DNA of 64,000 bases from Bacillus sp. ISL-41 (GTDB taxonomy: Bacteria > Bacillota > Bacilli > Bacillales > Cytobacillaceae): contig NZ_JAGGQP010000025.1 in NCBI RefSeq assembly GCF_018613235.1, forward strand, positions 1 to 64,000, written 5' to 3'. The position numbers were made by a program, and so were the translations under genes. This document shows, in pieces, positions 43,134 through 58,698 of this stretch (positions are counted from its first letter, which is position 1; the number at the start of each line of letters is the position of its first letter). The notes under the pieces were generated by a model that was given only the letters and a program-made list of their open reading frames with translations, had not been told where the DNA came from and did not search any database.

Positions 43134-44141
43134 CTATTTTAGAAAAAATTCTTTAATTAAAGCCGTTAGGAAGATGTTTGCCAGCGCAACCGGCAAAAGC
43201 ACTTTCCATGCGAATTCCATCAATTGGTCGGCGCGGATACGCGGGAACGTAGCACGGAACCAAATGAGGATATAGACCACTAAGCTGAACTTGAGCGCGA
43301 ACCATACAGCTCCTGGAATGAAGCCAAGGAACGGCAGTGGCAGCCAGCCTCCAAGGAATAATACAGTGATCAACGCAGACATTGCGAACATATACACATA
43401 TTCAGCAAGCATGAACATCGCCCAGCGGAAGCCAGAATACTCTGTGTGGAAACCGGCAACAAGCTCGTTTTCCGCTTCTGCAAGGTCAAATGGAACCCTG
43501 TTCAGTTCGGCTGTAGCAGCGATGAAGAACACGATGAATGCGATTGGCTGCCATAGGATGAACCAGCCATTGTCACCTTGTGCTGCAACAATTTCATTAA
43601 GATTAAGGCTGCCTGTCAACAGGACGATTCCAAGCACGCTCATGACAAGCGGGATTTCATAGGAAATCATCTGTGCTGCGGCACGCATACCGCCAAGCAA
43701 TGAGTACTTGTTGTTGGATGCCCAGCCTGCCATCAGCATGCCGACGATTGTCAGCCCTGATATGGCAATGTAATAAAGGAATCCGACATTCAAGTCAGCG
43801 AATTGCAGTTCGTCAGTCAAAGGAATCGTCGCCATGACCATGAAGGACGGCGCGAACGCGATGACCGGTGCGATTATGAACAGCGGCTTATCCGCGGCTT
43901 TTGGAATTAAGTCTTCTTTTACAAGAAGCTTTACAACGTCGGCAACGGATTGCAACAGCCCCCATTTACCGCCGACATGGGATGGACCGTAACGGCCCTG
44001 CATGAAACCAAGCACTTTCCGCTCTGCCAGAATCGCCATCGTTACGAATCCAAGGATTACGAACAGCAGGACGACAGCCAGGACGAAGAAGATGCTGAAA
44101 TTCATAAGGCCCGGGCTAGATTCGAGAAAGTTCTGAACCAT
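43134..44141 (-). CDS. nuoH: NADH-quinone oxidoreductase subunit H
   Basis: 335 residues, eight transmembrane segments, forms the quinone-binding interface. Conserved blocks AERKVLGFMQGRYGPSHVG, NRVPFDLAEAENELVAGFHTEYSG and RATFPRIRADQLM are present. Its ATG overlaps the nuoD stop by one base. Confidence 0.95.
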   Translation of the reverse strand: MVQNFLESSPGLMNFSIFFVLAVVLLFVILGFVTMAILAERKVLGFMQGRYGPSHVGGKWGLLQSVADVVKLLVKEDLIPKAADKPLFIIAPVIAFAPSFMVMATIPLTDELQFADLNVGFLYYIAISGLTIVGMLMAGWASNNKYSLLGGMRAAAQMISYEIPLVMSVLGIVLLTGSLNLNEIVAAQGDNGWFILWQPIAFIVFFIAATAELNRVPFDLAEAENELVAGFHTEYSGFRWAMFMLAEYVYMFAMSALITVLFLGGWLPLPFLGFIPGAVWFALKFSLVVYILIWFRATFPRIRADQLMEFAWKVLLPVALANIFLTALIKEFFLK

Positions 44142-45241
44142 TATCCGTCTACCTCCCCAAGAACGATATCAACCGCTCCTAAAATAGCAATCAGATTTGA
44201 GATGCTTTCACCTTCAAGCAGTTTAGGGAGGATTTGCAGATTATAGAAGCTCGGTCGTCTGAACTTGAGACGGTACGGCTCTTTTTTGCCATCGCTGGAA
44301 ATATAGCAGCCGATTTCGCCCCTGGAGCCTTCGATCCGGACAAACGCTTCCCCTTTTGGAGCCTTGATGATTTTTGGAACCTTGGCTATGATTTCTCCGT
44401 CTTTCGGGAATTGCTGCACAGCCTGTTCGATGATTTTTAGAGATTCTTCGATTTCACCCATCCTTACATGGTAACGGGCAAGCGCGTCGCCTTCTTCACG
44501 GGTAACAACGTCAAAGTCGAAGCGGTCATAGATTGAATACGGCTCATCCTTGCGCAGATCCCACTTCACGCCTGTTGAGCGCAGGTTCGGTCCGCTTAAT
44601 GAGTAATTGATTGCGTCTTCCTTTGTATATGTACCGATGTTTTTTGTACGGTTAAGGAAGATTTCGTTTCCTGATACTAATTGGTGGTAGCCTTTCAGCT
44701 GTCCTCTCAGATAAGGGACAAACTCTGCCACCTTTTCAATCCAGCCTTCCGGAGCATCCCATTTAACGCCGCCTACACGCATGTAGTTGAACGTCAGACG
44801 AGCACCTGACAATTCATTCAGCAGGTTCAGGATCATCTCGCGGTCACGGAATGCGTATAGCAATGGGCTCGTCGCACCGAAGTCGAGGATGAATGTTCCC
44901 CACCACAGCAAGTGGCTGGCAACCCTGTTCAATTCCATCGCCAGTATCCTTAGATACTCAGCACGTTCAGGCACCTGTAATCCCATCATCGTTTCGACTG
45001 CATGGACGATTACATAGTTATTTGTCATTGCCGAAACGTAGTCCATCCTGTCTGTATACGGAATGATCTGTGTATATTGCAGGTCTTCGGCAAGCTTTTC
45101 TGTCCCGCGATGCAAATAACCGATAACCGGCTTTGCTTCAACGATAATTTCACCGTCAATTTTCAGAACGAGGCGGAATACACCGTGTGTACTAGGGTGC
45201 TGCGGGCCCACGTTCAAGAGCATTTCTTCTGTGCGTATCAC
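44141..45241 (-). CDS. nuoD: NADH-quinone oxidoreductase subunit D
   Basis: 366 residues, the 49-kDa-type subunit lining the quinone pocket: NVGPQHPSTHGVFRLVLKIDGE, with the His of the HRGTEK motif. Starts at GTG 45241 with GGAGG upstream, three bases after nuoC, as a separate gene (not fused to nuoC). Confidence 0.95.
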   Translation of the reverse strand: MIRTEEMLLNVGPQHPSTHGVFRLVLKIDGEIIVEAKPVIGYLHRGTEKLAEDLQYTQIIPYTDRMDYVSAMTNNYVIVHAVETMMGLQVPERAEYLRILAMELNRVASHLLWWGTFILDFGATSPLLYAFRDREMILNLLNELSGARLTFNYMRVGGVKWDAPEGWIEKVAEFVPYLRGQLKGYHQLVSGNEIFLNRTKNIGTYTKEDAINYSLSGPNLRSTGVKWDLRKDEPYSIYDRFDFDVVTREEGDALARYHVRMGEIEESLKIIEQAVQQFPKDGEIIAKVPKIIKAPKGEAFVRIEGSRGEIGCYISSDGKKEPYRLKFRRPSFYNLQILPKLLEGESISNLIAILGAVDIVLGEVDG

Positions 45242-45244
45242 GGG

Positions 45245-46648
45245 CTACACCTCCACATCATACGGTTCATAGTCTTTTCTCAATGGGTGGCCTACCCAGT
45301 CTTCACCAAGCATGATGCGATGGAGGTTTGGATGGCCTTCGAATTTGATGCCAAGCAGGTCGTACGCTTCACACTCCGGCCAATCGGCTCCTGCCCATAA
45401 AGGCTGGACGGACTGGGTAACAGGTGCATCGCGGTCAAGCTTGACCTTCAACGCAACGGACTGCCTGTTTTTGTATGAGTACAAGTGAACATACACTTCC
45501 ATATGTGTCTGGAAATCAGTGCCGTGAATCTCTGACAGGTAATCGAAACCTAATAGTTCGTTGTACTTCAGGAATTCAGCCAGTCGGTAATAGGATTCTT
45601 TCTTTGCGACAAGTGTCGGGACATCTTTTGAAAGAGGGTTAATATACGAATCTTCCAGAATATCATCACCAAGGTTGTCGGTAATTGCTTTTACATATTT
45701 ATCTAAGTAAGGCTGGTTTGGAGATGGCTTTTTCTCTTCAACAGGTTCTTCTGCTCCTGCCTTTGCGCCAGCTGCTGACTTCGCCTTTGCTGCTGCGGCT
45801 GCTTTTGCCTTCGCTGCTGCAATCGCTTTCGCTTTTTCGTCGTCAGCTGATCCTCCGCCCGCTGCGGCTTTGGCTTTCGCTGCTGCGGCCGCCTTTGCTT
45901 TTGCTACGGCTGCGGCTTTCTTTTTCGCCAGATCATCATCGTCGCCTGCTGAAGCGTCTGCTTCTCCGCCTGCCTCTTGAGCTTTCCTTTTTGCTGCCGC
46001 TGCTGCCTTTGCCTTCGCTACGGCCGCGGCTTTCTTTTTCGCCAGGTCATCGTCGCCTGCTGGAGCAACTGTCTCTCCTCCTGCGCCTGTCTCCTGAGCT
46101 TTCCTTTTCGCTGCTGCTGCTGCCTTTGCTTTTGCTACGGCTGCGGCTTTCTTTTTCGCCAGATCATCGTCGTCGCCCGCTGTAGCTTCAGGCGCTGCAG
46201 ATTCTTCCGTGCTTTCCTCTGCCTGTCCGGATGCCTTCATTTTTGCAAGAGCGGCCGCTTTCGCTTTTGCTGCGGCTGCGGCTTTTTTCTTGGCTAATTC
46301 AGCATCTTGACCTTCTACCGGAGCCGATTCATCTTCTTTGGCTCCCGGTGCTTCGTCAGCCTGGCCGTTTTCAACAGCCTGGCCATTGGCTTTCATTTTT
46401 GCCAGTGCAGCTGCTTTCGCTTTCGCTGCTGCGGCGGCTTTCCTCTTCGCAAGCTCGGCGTCATCACCTGCTGGTGCTTCTGCCTTTGCCTCGGTTTCCT
46501 TCACTTCAGGTTCTGCGACTTTGTCGGCAACCTCTTTCGGGTCGTTTCCTTCCCCTGCCTGTTTAGCGGCCTGGCGCTGCTTCGCAAGCTCTTTTGCCTT
46601 TTGGGCTGCTTCTCTCTTTATCTGCTCTAAATCCTTTTCCCCGCTCAT
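45245..46648 (-). CDS. nuoC: NADH-quinone oxidoreductase subunit C with long Ala/Lys-rich N-terminal extension
   Basis: 467 residues, against about 150-220 for a usual NuoC. The true 30-kDa subunit domain is C-terminal (about 315-467; YLDKYVKAITDNLGDD to HPLRKDYEPYDVEV). Residues about 1-310 are a repetitive extension: five to six units of the form (D/A)xLAKKKAAAxAKAKAAAxAKxKA, joined by acidic, Gly/Glu-rich linkers (EESTEESAAPEAT). The units should be helical, strongly positive, alanine-rich rods like histone H1 or HU tails. GAAGGTGA is upstream of the ATG. The repeat DNA is GC-rich and makes long spurious open frames on the opposite strand. Confidence 0.93.
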   Translation of the reverse strand: MSGEKDLEQIKREAAQKAKELAKQRQAAKQAGEGNDPKEVADKVAEPEVKETEAKAEAPAGDDAELAKRKAAAAAKAKAAALAKMKANGQAVENGQADEAPGAKEDESAPVEGQDAELAKKKAAAAAKAKAAALAKMKASGQAEESTEESAAPEATAGDDDDLAKKKAAAVAKAKAAAAAKRKAQETGAGGETVAPAGDDDLAKKKAAAVAKAKAAAAAKRKAQEAGGEADASAGDDDDLAKKKAAAVAKAKAAAAAKAKAAAGGGSADDEKAKAIAAAKAKAAAAAKAKSAAGAKAGAEEPVEEKKPSPNQPYLDKYVKAITDNLGDDILEDSYINPLSKDVPTLVAKKESYYRLAEFLKYNELLGFDYLSEIHGTDFQTHMEVYVHLYSYKNRQSVALKVKLDRDAPVTQSVQPLWAGADWPECEAYDLLGIKFEGHPNLHRIMLGEDWVGHPLRKDYEPYDVEV

Positions 46649-46651
46649 CGG

Positions 46652-47164
46652 TTAGATCACCTTCTTCCCGGTTTTCGCCTCATAACGGATTTTCTCTTTC
46701 AATTTATTAATCCCGTAAATCAATGCTGCTGGATTCGGCGGGCAACCCGGTATGTAAACATCGACCGGCACAATCTGATCGACACCTTTTACAACTGAGT
46801 ATGATTTTACATATGGACCGCCTGCTGTCGCGCATGAACCCATGGCGATTACCCATTTTGGTTCTGCCAGCTGGTCGTACAGCCTGCGGACAGTCGGAGC
46901 CATTTTCTTCGTAACAGTACCTGAAACAATCATGACATCGGACTGACGAGGCGAGTTCCGGTAAAATGTCCCGAAACGGTCCAGGTCATAGTGAGCCGAA
47001 CTTGATGCCATCATTTCAATCGCGCAGCACGCAAGACCAAAAGTCATTGGCCACATCGAGTTGCTGCGGGCCCAGCCTTTTACCTGCTCAAGAGTTGTCA
47101 CGAATACATTCCTTTGGAGTTCTGCTACTTCTTCAGGTGAGAAATCATCCAACTTTAAATCCAT
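46652..47164 (-). CDS. nuoB: NADH-quinone oxidoreductase subunit B
   Basis: 170 residues with the N2 cluster ligands: adjacent Cys pair in [10 protein letters not shown], Cys in [12 protein letters not shown] and Cys in IPGCPPNP. The ATG at 47164 follows AAGGTG by 5 nt and overlaps the end of nuoA by 10 bp. Confidence 0.95.
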   Translation of the reverse strand: MDLKLDDFSPEEVAELQRNVFVTTLEQVKGWARSNSMWPMTFGLACCAIEMMASSSAHYDLDRFGTFYRNSPRQSDVMIVSGTVTKKMAPTVRRLYDQLAEPKWVIAMGSCATAGGPYVKSYSVVKGVDQIVPVDVYIPGCPPNPAALIYGINKLKEKIRYEAKTGKKVI

Positions 47165-47532
47165 TTTAGCACCTTCTTTTTCCATGCGTAGATGAGTCCG
47201 ATCAGAAGCATTACGACGAAAATCAGCATTTCGATCAATGCGAAGATTCCCAGCTTCTCATAGGCGACAGCCCATGGATACAAAAACGCTGTTTCTACAT
47301 CAAAAATAACGAACATAAGAGCAAAAACATAATAACGGACATTAAACTGGACCCGCGCATCGCTGAACGGTTCCATCCCGCTCTCGTAGGTGGTATATTT
47401 TCGCTCGTCTTCCTTGTATTTCGGCCGCAGAAGCTTAGCCGCAAACAAGGCTACGATCGGAAGCAATACCCCGAGACATAGGAACACAAAGACTATCAAA
47501 TAGTTATTTTGATATAGATTCAACTGCTCCAT
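47155..47532 (-). CDS. nuoA: NADH-quinone oxidoreductase subunit A
   Basis: 125 residues, three transmembrane segments, with TYESGMEPF and [23 protein letters not shown] motifs. First gene of the operon. The ATG at 47532 is preferred over 47538, which abuts GGAGGG. The promoter is at 47590-47618. Confidence 0.94.
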   Translation of the reverse strand: MEQLNLYQNNYLIVFVFLCLGVLLPIVALFAAKLLRPKYKEDERKYTTYESGMEPFSDARVQFNVRYYVFALMFVIFDVETAFLYPWAVAYEKLGIFALIEMLIFVVMLLIGLIYAWKKKVLKWI

Positions 47533-47589
47533 GCCCATCCCTCCAATGTTGTGAAATTTTCATACTTTTTAATCTTGTAACCGATAACA

Positions 47590-47618
47590 ATTATACCATT
47601 GTTGCAATAGTGTGTCGA
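47590..47618 (-). promoter_or_regulatory. Sigma-A promoter of the nuo operon
   Basis: On the minus strand TCGACA (47618-47613), exactly 17 bp, then TATAAT (47595-47590). One mismatch in the -35 and none in the -10; about 55 bases before nuoA. Confidence 0.8.
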
Positions 47619-47699
47619 CAAGCCTTTGAACAATCTGGCAACCTTCTTCCAAGCCTTTTTCAATAGAAAAATAGTTTCTTAATTGAGCTTGTATAGACT

Positions 47700-47850
47700 G
47701 TCAGAAAGAGGGTTCCCCTTTCATACTTAGTTGCTTTGAAGTCAATATATTCTTACTCTTTTGCCCAGGCCCTTTACGAGAGCTGCCTGGTTGGAGGGTG
47801 CAGCCTCCGGAACATGCGCTTTTAACGGTAAAACGCAGCAGACAATCGGT
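47700..47850. other. Hairpin-rich segment upstream of the nuo promoter
   Basis: Four short hairpins lie in a row: GAAAGAGGG/CCCCTTTC (about 47705-47722), CCAGGC/GCCTGG (about 47765-47792), GGAGG/CCTCC (about 47796-47812) and GCGCTTTTA/TAAAACGC (about 47817-47838). No open frame covers it and no T-run follows. It could be a small RNA, a remnant of a repeat, or chance. Confidence 0.35.
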
Positions 47851-48159
47851 TACATTCTATATTAAATACAATTTGGATTAAGTTGTCAGTGACGTTTGTC
47901 AACATTGTTAAGTTCTGAGATAGGGTTGATTATGGCGGAATTATGGAATTTTGGTTAAGGAGAGTTTTTGCGGGTATTAATTTATGAGTTGAGTGATGAA
48001 TTGAACGCTAAAATTGAATATTAAGCGAGGGATCGAGTGAAGAATTGAGAATTATGCGATGATTCGATTACTGAACACGAGTTTATTCGATAAGTCAGCG
48101 GAAATATGAGCTCAAACCTGATTTATCAGCATAATTTCTAGGCTAAACAATGATAACAA

Positions 48160-48275
48160 ACCATTTTATAGCGAAAAATTAAATTTTATAGCGACTTTTC
48201 TTTTTTTATAGCGATTTTTAAATTTATATAGCGAATTAGTAATTTTTATAGCGAATTTGCTATTTATATAGCGAA
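48160..48275. repeat. Tandem array, exact 20-bp period, motif ATAGCGA
   Basis: ATAGCGA starts at 48168, 48188, 48208, 48228, 48248 and 48268. The 13 bases between copies are AT-rich and vary. The same motif and period recur at 63641-63707. The rest of the 47533-48396 gap has, at about 47990-48100, a much weaker 21-22-bp periodicity of GAATTGA-like words. Confidence 0.9.
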
Positions 48276-48351
48276 ACGGAATCTGCTCCTATATTTGTAA
48301 ATCATCTGGCAGCAACAAAGCGAACAACCGACCGGCTCCCAATCTCTACAT

Positions 48352-48386
48352 AATAAAAACACCCCCCGTCATCGCCGGAGGGTGTT
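48352..48386 (-). terminator. Terminator of the atp operon
   Basis: On the minus strand AACACCCTCC pairs with GGGGGGTGTT (one G-U), followed by TTTATT, 10 bases after atpC. Confidence 0.88.
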
Positions 48387-48396
48387 TATCTTAAAA

Positions 48397-48807
<411 letters not shown>

Positions 48808-48826
48808 TTACCCTCCTGGTCCGTTA

Positions 48827-50314
<1,488 letters not shown>

Positions 50315-50326
50315 TCATTGAAAAAT

Positions 50327-52913
<2,587 letters not shown>

Positions 52914-52922
52914 CTACGAATC

Positions 52923-54067
<1,145 letters not shown>

Positions 54068-54197
54068 TCATAACCAACGCATAAGGCTTCCCGTTCCAAA
54101 CTCCGGGCTTGCCCGATTTTATTTCAAACGATTGCTTACATTCAAATTCAGGTATGCTCAGCGCCGGATTGGACCGGCACAAAGCCTACATAATAGA

Positions 54198-54231
54198 ATG
54201 GCGAAGGTTCGCGCGGAATGATCTTCGCCAT
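54198..54231 (-). promoter_or_regulatory. Hairpin directly after atpE
   Basis: ATGGCGAAG (54198-54206) pairs with CTTCGCCAT (54223-54231). It is 17 bases past the atpE stop and has no T-run, so transcription should continue. The rest of the 282-bp atpE-atpF gap has weaker stems. Confidence 0.55.
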
Positions 54232-54247
54232 CTTTAATTCTTATTTA

Positions 54248-54475
<228 letters not shown>

Positions 54476-54531
54476 TTAATGTATGAAAAAATGTTTTTTT
54501 AAGTTTTGTTCATTAAATGAACAGGTATATA

Positions 54532-55245
<714 letters not shown>

Positions 55246-55266
55246 TTAATTCACCTCTCTTCCCCG

Positions 55267-55635
55267 CTATTTACGTAAAAAAGACTGGACAAAAAAATCT
55301 ATCATAATGACAATATAAGCTGTCATTAATCCCAAAATCGTAAATACAAGGTCAATGCGATCAGGGTATTCCATCGCAACGATTACTGCAAGCGCACCTG
55401 TCGCAAGCCTCGACAGCGAGCCGAGCGAGCGCACCTTCTTCCCCTGTACCACCGAATCCCCGAAGTTGTTCATTTTCCTCGCAAGCAGCCATAAATTAAA
55501 AAGGCTCAGGCTTGTACCAAAGATCAATCCGGCAAAAACAGATTGATAGCTTGTAAAGCCGTACCCGAGTACGTATAAAGACAACAAGGTGAATATGTAT
55601 TTGCGCTGACGAATAAACAAGTCCTGTATTTCCAT
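55267..55635 (-). CDS. atpI: ATP synthase subunit I
   Basis: 122 residues, four transmembrane segments. AtpI assists c-ring assembly. GGGAG precedes the ATG, 6 bp after atpZ. Confidence 0.9.
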   Translation of the reverse strand: MEIQDLFIRQRKYIFTLLSLYVLGYGFTSYQSVFAGLIFGTSLSLFNLWLLARKMNNFGDSVVQGKKVRSLGSLSRLATGALAVIVAMEYPDRIDLVFTILGLMTAYIVIMIDFFVQSFLRK

Positions 55636-55641
55636 AGATGG

Positions 55642-55863
55642 CTAGTCTCCCGAAAAGAAGTGTTGGATGAGGCGGAGCATGGCATAAACACCTGCCGCCA
55701 ATCCGATCAGCAATCCGAATATTAAGAAAAGTGGCTCTGTACCAATGGTACGGTCAAGCCATCTTCCGGAGAAAATGCCAATTAAAATGGAGCCTACCAA
55801 TTGAGATAGTATAGCGGACATGAGTGCCATCGCTTGAAAAGGGTGGCGGTTGTTTCGGCGCAT
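55642..55863 (-). CDS. atpZ: AtpZ/AtpI-type small membrane protein
   Basis: 73 residues, two transmembrane segments with the family's SQLVGSILIGIFSGRWLDRTIGTEP block. AtpZ with AtpI has been linked to Mg or Ca transport for, or assembly of, the F-type ATP synthase. The start at 55863 follows GTGAGG and fits family length; an open frame continues 31 codons upstream without similarity. First gene of the operon. Confidence 0.82.
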   Translation of the reverse strand: MRRNNRHPFQAMALMSAILSQLVGSILIGIFSGRWLDRTIGTEPLFLIFGLLIGLAAGVYAMLRLIQHFFSGD

Positions 55864-55994
55864 AAAAAACGCATCCTCACTTTTGAGAATGGGAGCTTCA
55901 GGGGGTGAAAAATCATTTTTCGAAAAAACAATATTTTCACTAAAAAAAGCTTGCATATCAACGTTGAAAACCTTATCATTTTATGCCCTTTGTA

Positions 55995-56023
55995 AGCATA
56001 CAATAGGCTATTGTCAATGTCAA
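55995..56023 (-). promoter_or_regulatory. Promoter of the atp operon
   Basis: On the minus strand a tandem TTGACATTGACA. The first TTGACA (56023-56018) with a 17-bp spacer gives TATGCT (56000-55995); the second (56017-56012) with 17 bp gives TACAAA. Either or both may be used. Confidence 0.6.
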
Positions 56024-56169
56024 TCCATTGGGGTGAAAAAATTCACAAAGTTTTCACTGTGAATATATACCATTAACCCTATTTTAGTATTATATTATTA
56101 AAGCATTTTTTTCACTTTGATTTTTTCTGGATTTTTACCAAAATTGTGGCTCTATTTTAAAATGCCCAT

Positions 56170-56211
56170 AAAAATAGTAAGTGGCCGGAAAGGAATCACC
56201 TTTGTCCGGCC
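56170..56211 (-). terminator. Terminator of the subtilase gene
   Basis: GGCCGGA/TCCGGCC plus AAAGG/CCTTT stem followed by ACTTACTATTTTTA on the minus strand; the T-run is late, so efficiency is uncertain. Confidence 0.6.
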
Positions 56212-58475
56212 GCTGGATTTTTACTTATGAAAATCATTGCGTCAATCGTGCTCTCCCGCCCTTTCTTTCTTGCAAAAACCTTTGCCAGGTACATTCCTTC
56301 ATCCGGCAGTTTATCCAATGGTATTTCTTTTCCGACCATTCCCTTTTCAAGCTTTCTTCCCCAGTCAAGGAATCCGACGAAGCGGTATTGGTCTGGATCA
56401 AATAGAGCGATCCCAAATTCTTCAGCTCCACCAGGCAAATAGACTTCATAGCGATACGCTTCCCCATTGTCCGCCGGCGCGAAGTCGAAGCCCATCACCC
56501 GCGGGTAGTCCGGTTCTTCTACAACGTATATATATGGAATCCTGATTTTATTTTTTCCATCATCTATAAAAAGGCCCCCGTCATGGATTTTATCTTTCAG
56601 CAGAGCAGGATTGGCTATCATCGCGAGCTCCACCTCTTCCGCTTCGTTCGGTTTCAGCGAAAAGCTCATTGGCAGCTCCCACTCTATCCCCTGTTCTTTT
56701 TGGGGAATGGAAAATGAATAGGTTTTTATGGCTGGACCTGTATTTTTCACTGTCAGCTTCGCACTATGACGGTGCATGTTATCGGCAAGCTGGAATTTTC
56801 CAAATTGCAGTGACCCCGGAACGATCAGGCTTTCAGTGTTGATTGCTGCCTCCAGCTGGATTCTTCCTGCTCCTTGCTCAAATGTCCGGTATCTCTTGCC
56901 GTCACGATCGGTAATATCCTTGGCCGTGTTCATGATGGCTGCCTTGATGTCCGCCGGTGTCCATTCTGGATGGGCCTGCTTGATCAGGGCTGCCGCTCCT
57001 GCAATATGCGGCGCGGCCATGCTCGTTCCCTGAAGCGGGAGGTAACCTCCGGGGATCGTGCTGTTGATCGCCACCCCGGGCGCAACGATATCCGGCTTGA
57101 TTTCCCATGTGACCGTCACCGGACCGCGGGAGCTGAAGTCAGCAAGAATATCTTTTTCTTCTATTAAATTCATGCGGATCAGCATCGAATTTTTATTAAG
57201 CTGTTCTTTAAGTGCCAGTCCTTCTTCATTGCTGATTGCGGCAATGGGGATTGGCAGCCGCTCTTCCAGGTTGCCAAAGAACGTTCCCTTCGTATTGTTA
57301 TAGATGATCACACCGATTGCGCCAGCTTCCAATGCGTTCTTCGCTTTTTCGGTAAAAGTAAGCGTCCCCCGTTCGACAAGGACAATCTTATCTCTTACAC
57401 CTTTCATTTCCTCTTTCGTGCCCAGTCCTGCAAAAACAAGATTTTCACTTTGGGTAATATTCCAATTATCCGAACCCTGTAATAGTTCGAGCCTTATTTC
57501 CCTAGATATGCCTGGGGCGTTGAGATACGGTACGTTCATCGGAGGAGTTGACGCGCCAACCGAGATAGCCTTTGAAGCGGTGCCAGGCGATCCTACAGTC
57601 CACCGATTAGGACCCGAGTTCCCGGATGAAGTTACCGCGACGATTCCTTCGTCCACCGCCTTGTTAAGCGCTAGGCTGATGGGCAGGTCCGGACCGTTGA
57701 CATCATTTCCGAGCGATAGATTGAGGATATCGACCTTATCCTTTATCGCCTCATCAATAGCGGCGATAACTTGCTCTGTCGTGCCGCTTCCTCCTGGGCC
57801 AAGTGCCCGGTAGGCAACCAATTTCGCATCGGGAGCGATTCCCCTCATCCTGCCATTTGCCGCGATGACGCCTGCTACATGTGTGCCGTGCAGAGTGCTC
57901 CGAAATCCAGCGCCCTTCGTTTCCATCGGGTCATCATCACCATCAACCAAGTCATGACCACCGCCAAAACTCCTTCGCAAGTCAGGATGCTCATAATCGA
58001 TCCCCGTATCAATTACCCCGATTGTTATGCCCTTGCCTGTCAGGCGATTGCCTTTTTCATCAAGAATTCCATGGACCGCTTCCGTTCCAATCAATTCAAA
58101 ATGATCGATAAAGCTATCGCTACGTTTATAGGGCGTTGGCAGATGGACTGAGTTCTCCACCTTGTACGTATTCACTTCGGATAAAAGTTGGATGTCATGG
58201 GCCATTTCAAGCTGCTGAAGCTCGGAGATAGGCCCTTTAACAGAGTAACCATTGACCGCATGCGTGAAGATGCGGCGGAGTTTTGTATTTTTGAGGTTTT
58301 TAAGCTGATTTTTGATTTGCTGTTCTTCCACCGGCTGCTCCGTCAGCACGATAGCAACTTTTTCAGTTTGGGGATCTTCTTGAGGAATCGGCGGAAGCTG
58401 CAGCTTTTGCGGCTGCTCGAATGCAGCGAGTATCAGCAATATCGGTAAAATAATTAAGGTCGTACGCTTCAGCAA
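56196..58475 (-). CDS. Secreted S8 subtilisin-like protease, Vpr type
   Basis: 759 residues. Signal peptide (about 1-18), an inhibitor I9-like propeptide (about 40-110), and a subtilase domain with the catalytic Asp (GVIDTGIDYEHPD), His (LHGTHVAGVIA) and Ser (GTSMAAPHIAGAAAL). A PA domain is inserted before the Ser (about 340-450; GAIGVIIYNNT). A beta-rich Fn3-like C-terminus follows. It should be an extracellular broad-range protease. Translation starts at TTG 58475, 7 nt after GGGGGA. In B. subtilis no subtilase lies beside atp, so this placement is lineage-specific. Confidence 0.9.
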   Translation of the reverse strand: MLKRTTLIILPILLILAAFEQPQKLQLPPIPQEDPQTEKVAIVLTEQPVEEQQIKNQLKNLKNTKLRRIFTHAVNGYSVKGPISELQQLEMAHDIQLLSEVNTYKVENSVHLPTPYKRSDSFIDHFELIGTEAVHGILDEKGNRLTGKGITIGVIDTGIDYEHPDLRRSFGGGHDLVDGDDDPMETKGAGFRSTLHGTHVAGVIAANGRMRGIAPDAKLVAYRALGPGGSGTTEQVIAAIDEAIKDKVDILNLSLGNDVNGPDLPISLALNKAVDEGIVAVTSSGNSGPNRWTVGSPGTASKAISVGASTPPMNVPYLNAPGISREIRLELLQGSDNWNITQSENLVFAGLGTKEEMKGVRDKIVLVERGTLTFTEKAKNALEAGAIGVIIYNNTKGTFFGNLEERLPIPIAAISNEEGLALKEQLNKNSMLIRMNLIEEKDILADFSSRGPVTVTWEIKPDIVAPGVAINSTIPGGYLPLQGTSMAAPHIAGAAALIKQAHPEWTPADIKAAIMNTAKDITDRDGKRYRTFEQGAGRIQLEAAINTESLIVPGSLQFGKFQLADNMHRHSAKLTVKNTGPAIKTYSFSIPQKEQGIEWELPMSFSLKPNEAEEVELAMIANPALLKDKIHDGGLFIDDGKNKIRIPYIYVVEEPDYPRVMGFDFAPADNGEAYRYEVYLPGGAEEFGIALFDPDQYRFVGFLDWGRKLEKGMVGKEIPLDKLPDEGMYLAKVFARKKGRESTIDAMIFISKNPAAGQR

Positions 58476-58557
58476 GACGGAATCCCCCTTTTTCCGTTTA
58501 GCGTTTCAATTAGTGGGTGCTAATATACAGGGGGGTTTTTCCAAAAATCGGGTGAGC

Positions 58558-58641
58558 GTGCAATTCTCACTAATGACGGTGCAATTATTTGAGCAGGGTG
58601 TGCAATTATTAGTGAGCTTGGAGTAATTAATGCTTTTAATT
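58558..58641. repeat. Tandem array, exact 21-bp period, motif GTGCAATTATT
   Basis: Units start at 58558, 58579, 58600 and 58621. Confidence 0.8.
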
Positions 58642-58698
58642 GATTTGAAAAATTTTTCAGCTGACGTTTGGGTTATGTTCTTTTACCAAATATAGGAT

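Noticed and set aside
45685-46655. Long leucine-rich open frames on the plus strand opposite nuoC
   Set aside because: They are the antisense of the GC-rich Ala/Lys repeat codons and have no ribosome binding sites or family features.
47980-48110. A further 21-22-bp periodic signal with GAATTGA/GATTCGA words
   Set aside because: Spacing drifts (44, 21, 22) and units share few bases; too weak to list as an array.
48160-48275. 20-bp array as a CRISPR or as a plasmid-type iteron origin
   Set aside because: The repeated word is only 7-9 bp with AT-rich filler, and no replication initiator gene is nearby; the second copy of the array 15 kb away also argues against a unique origin.
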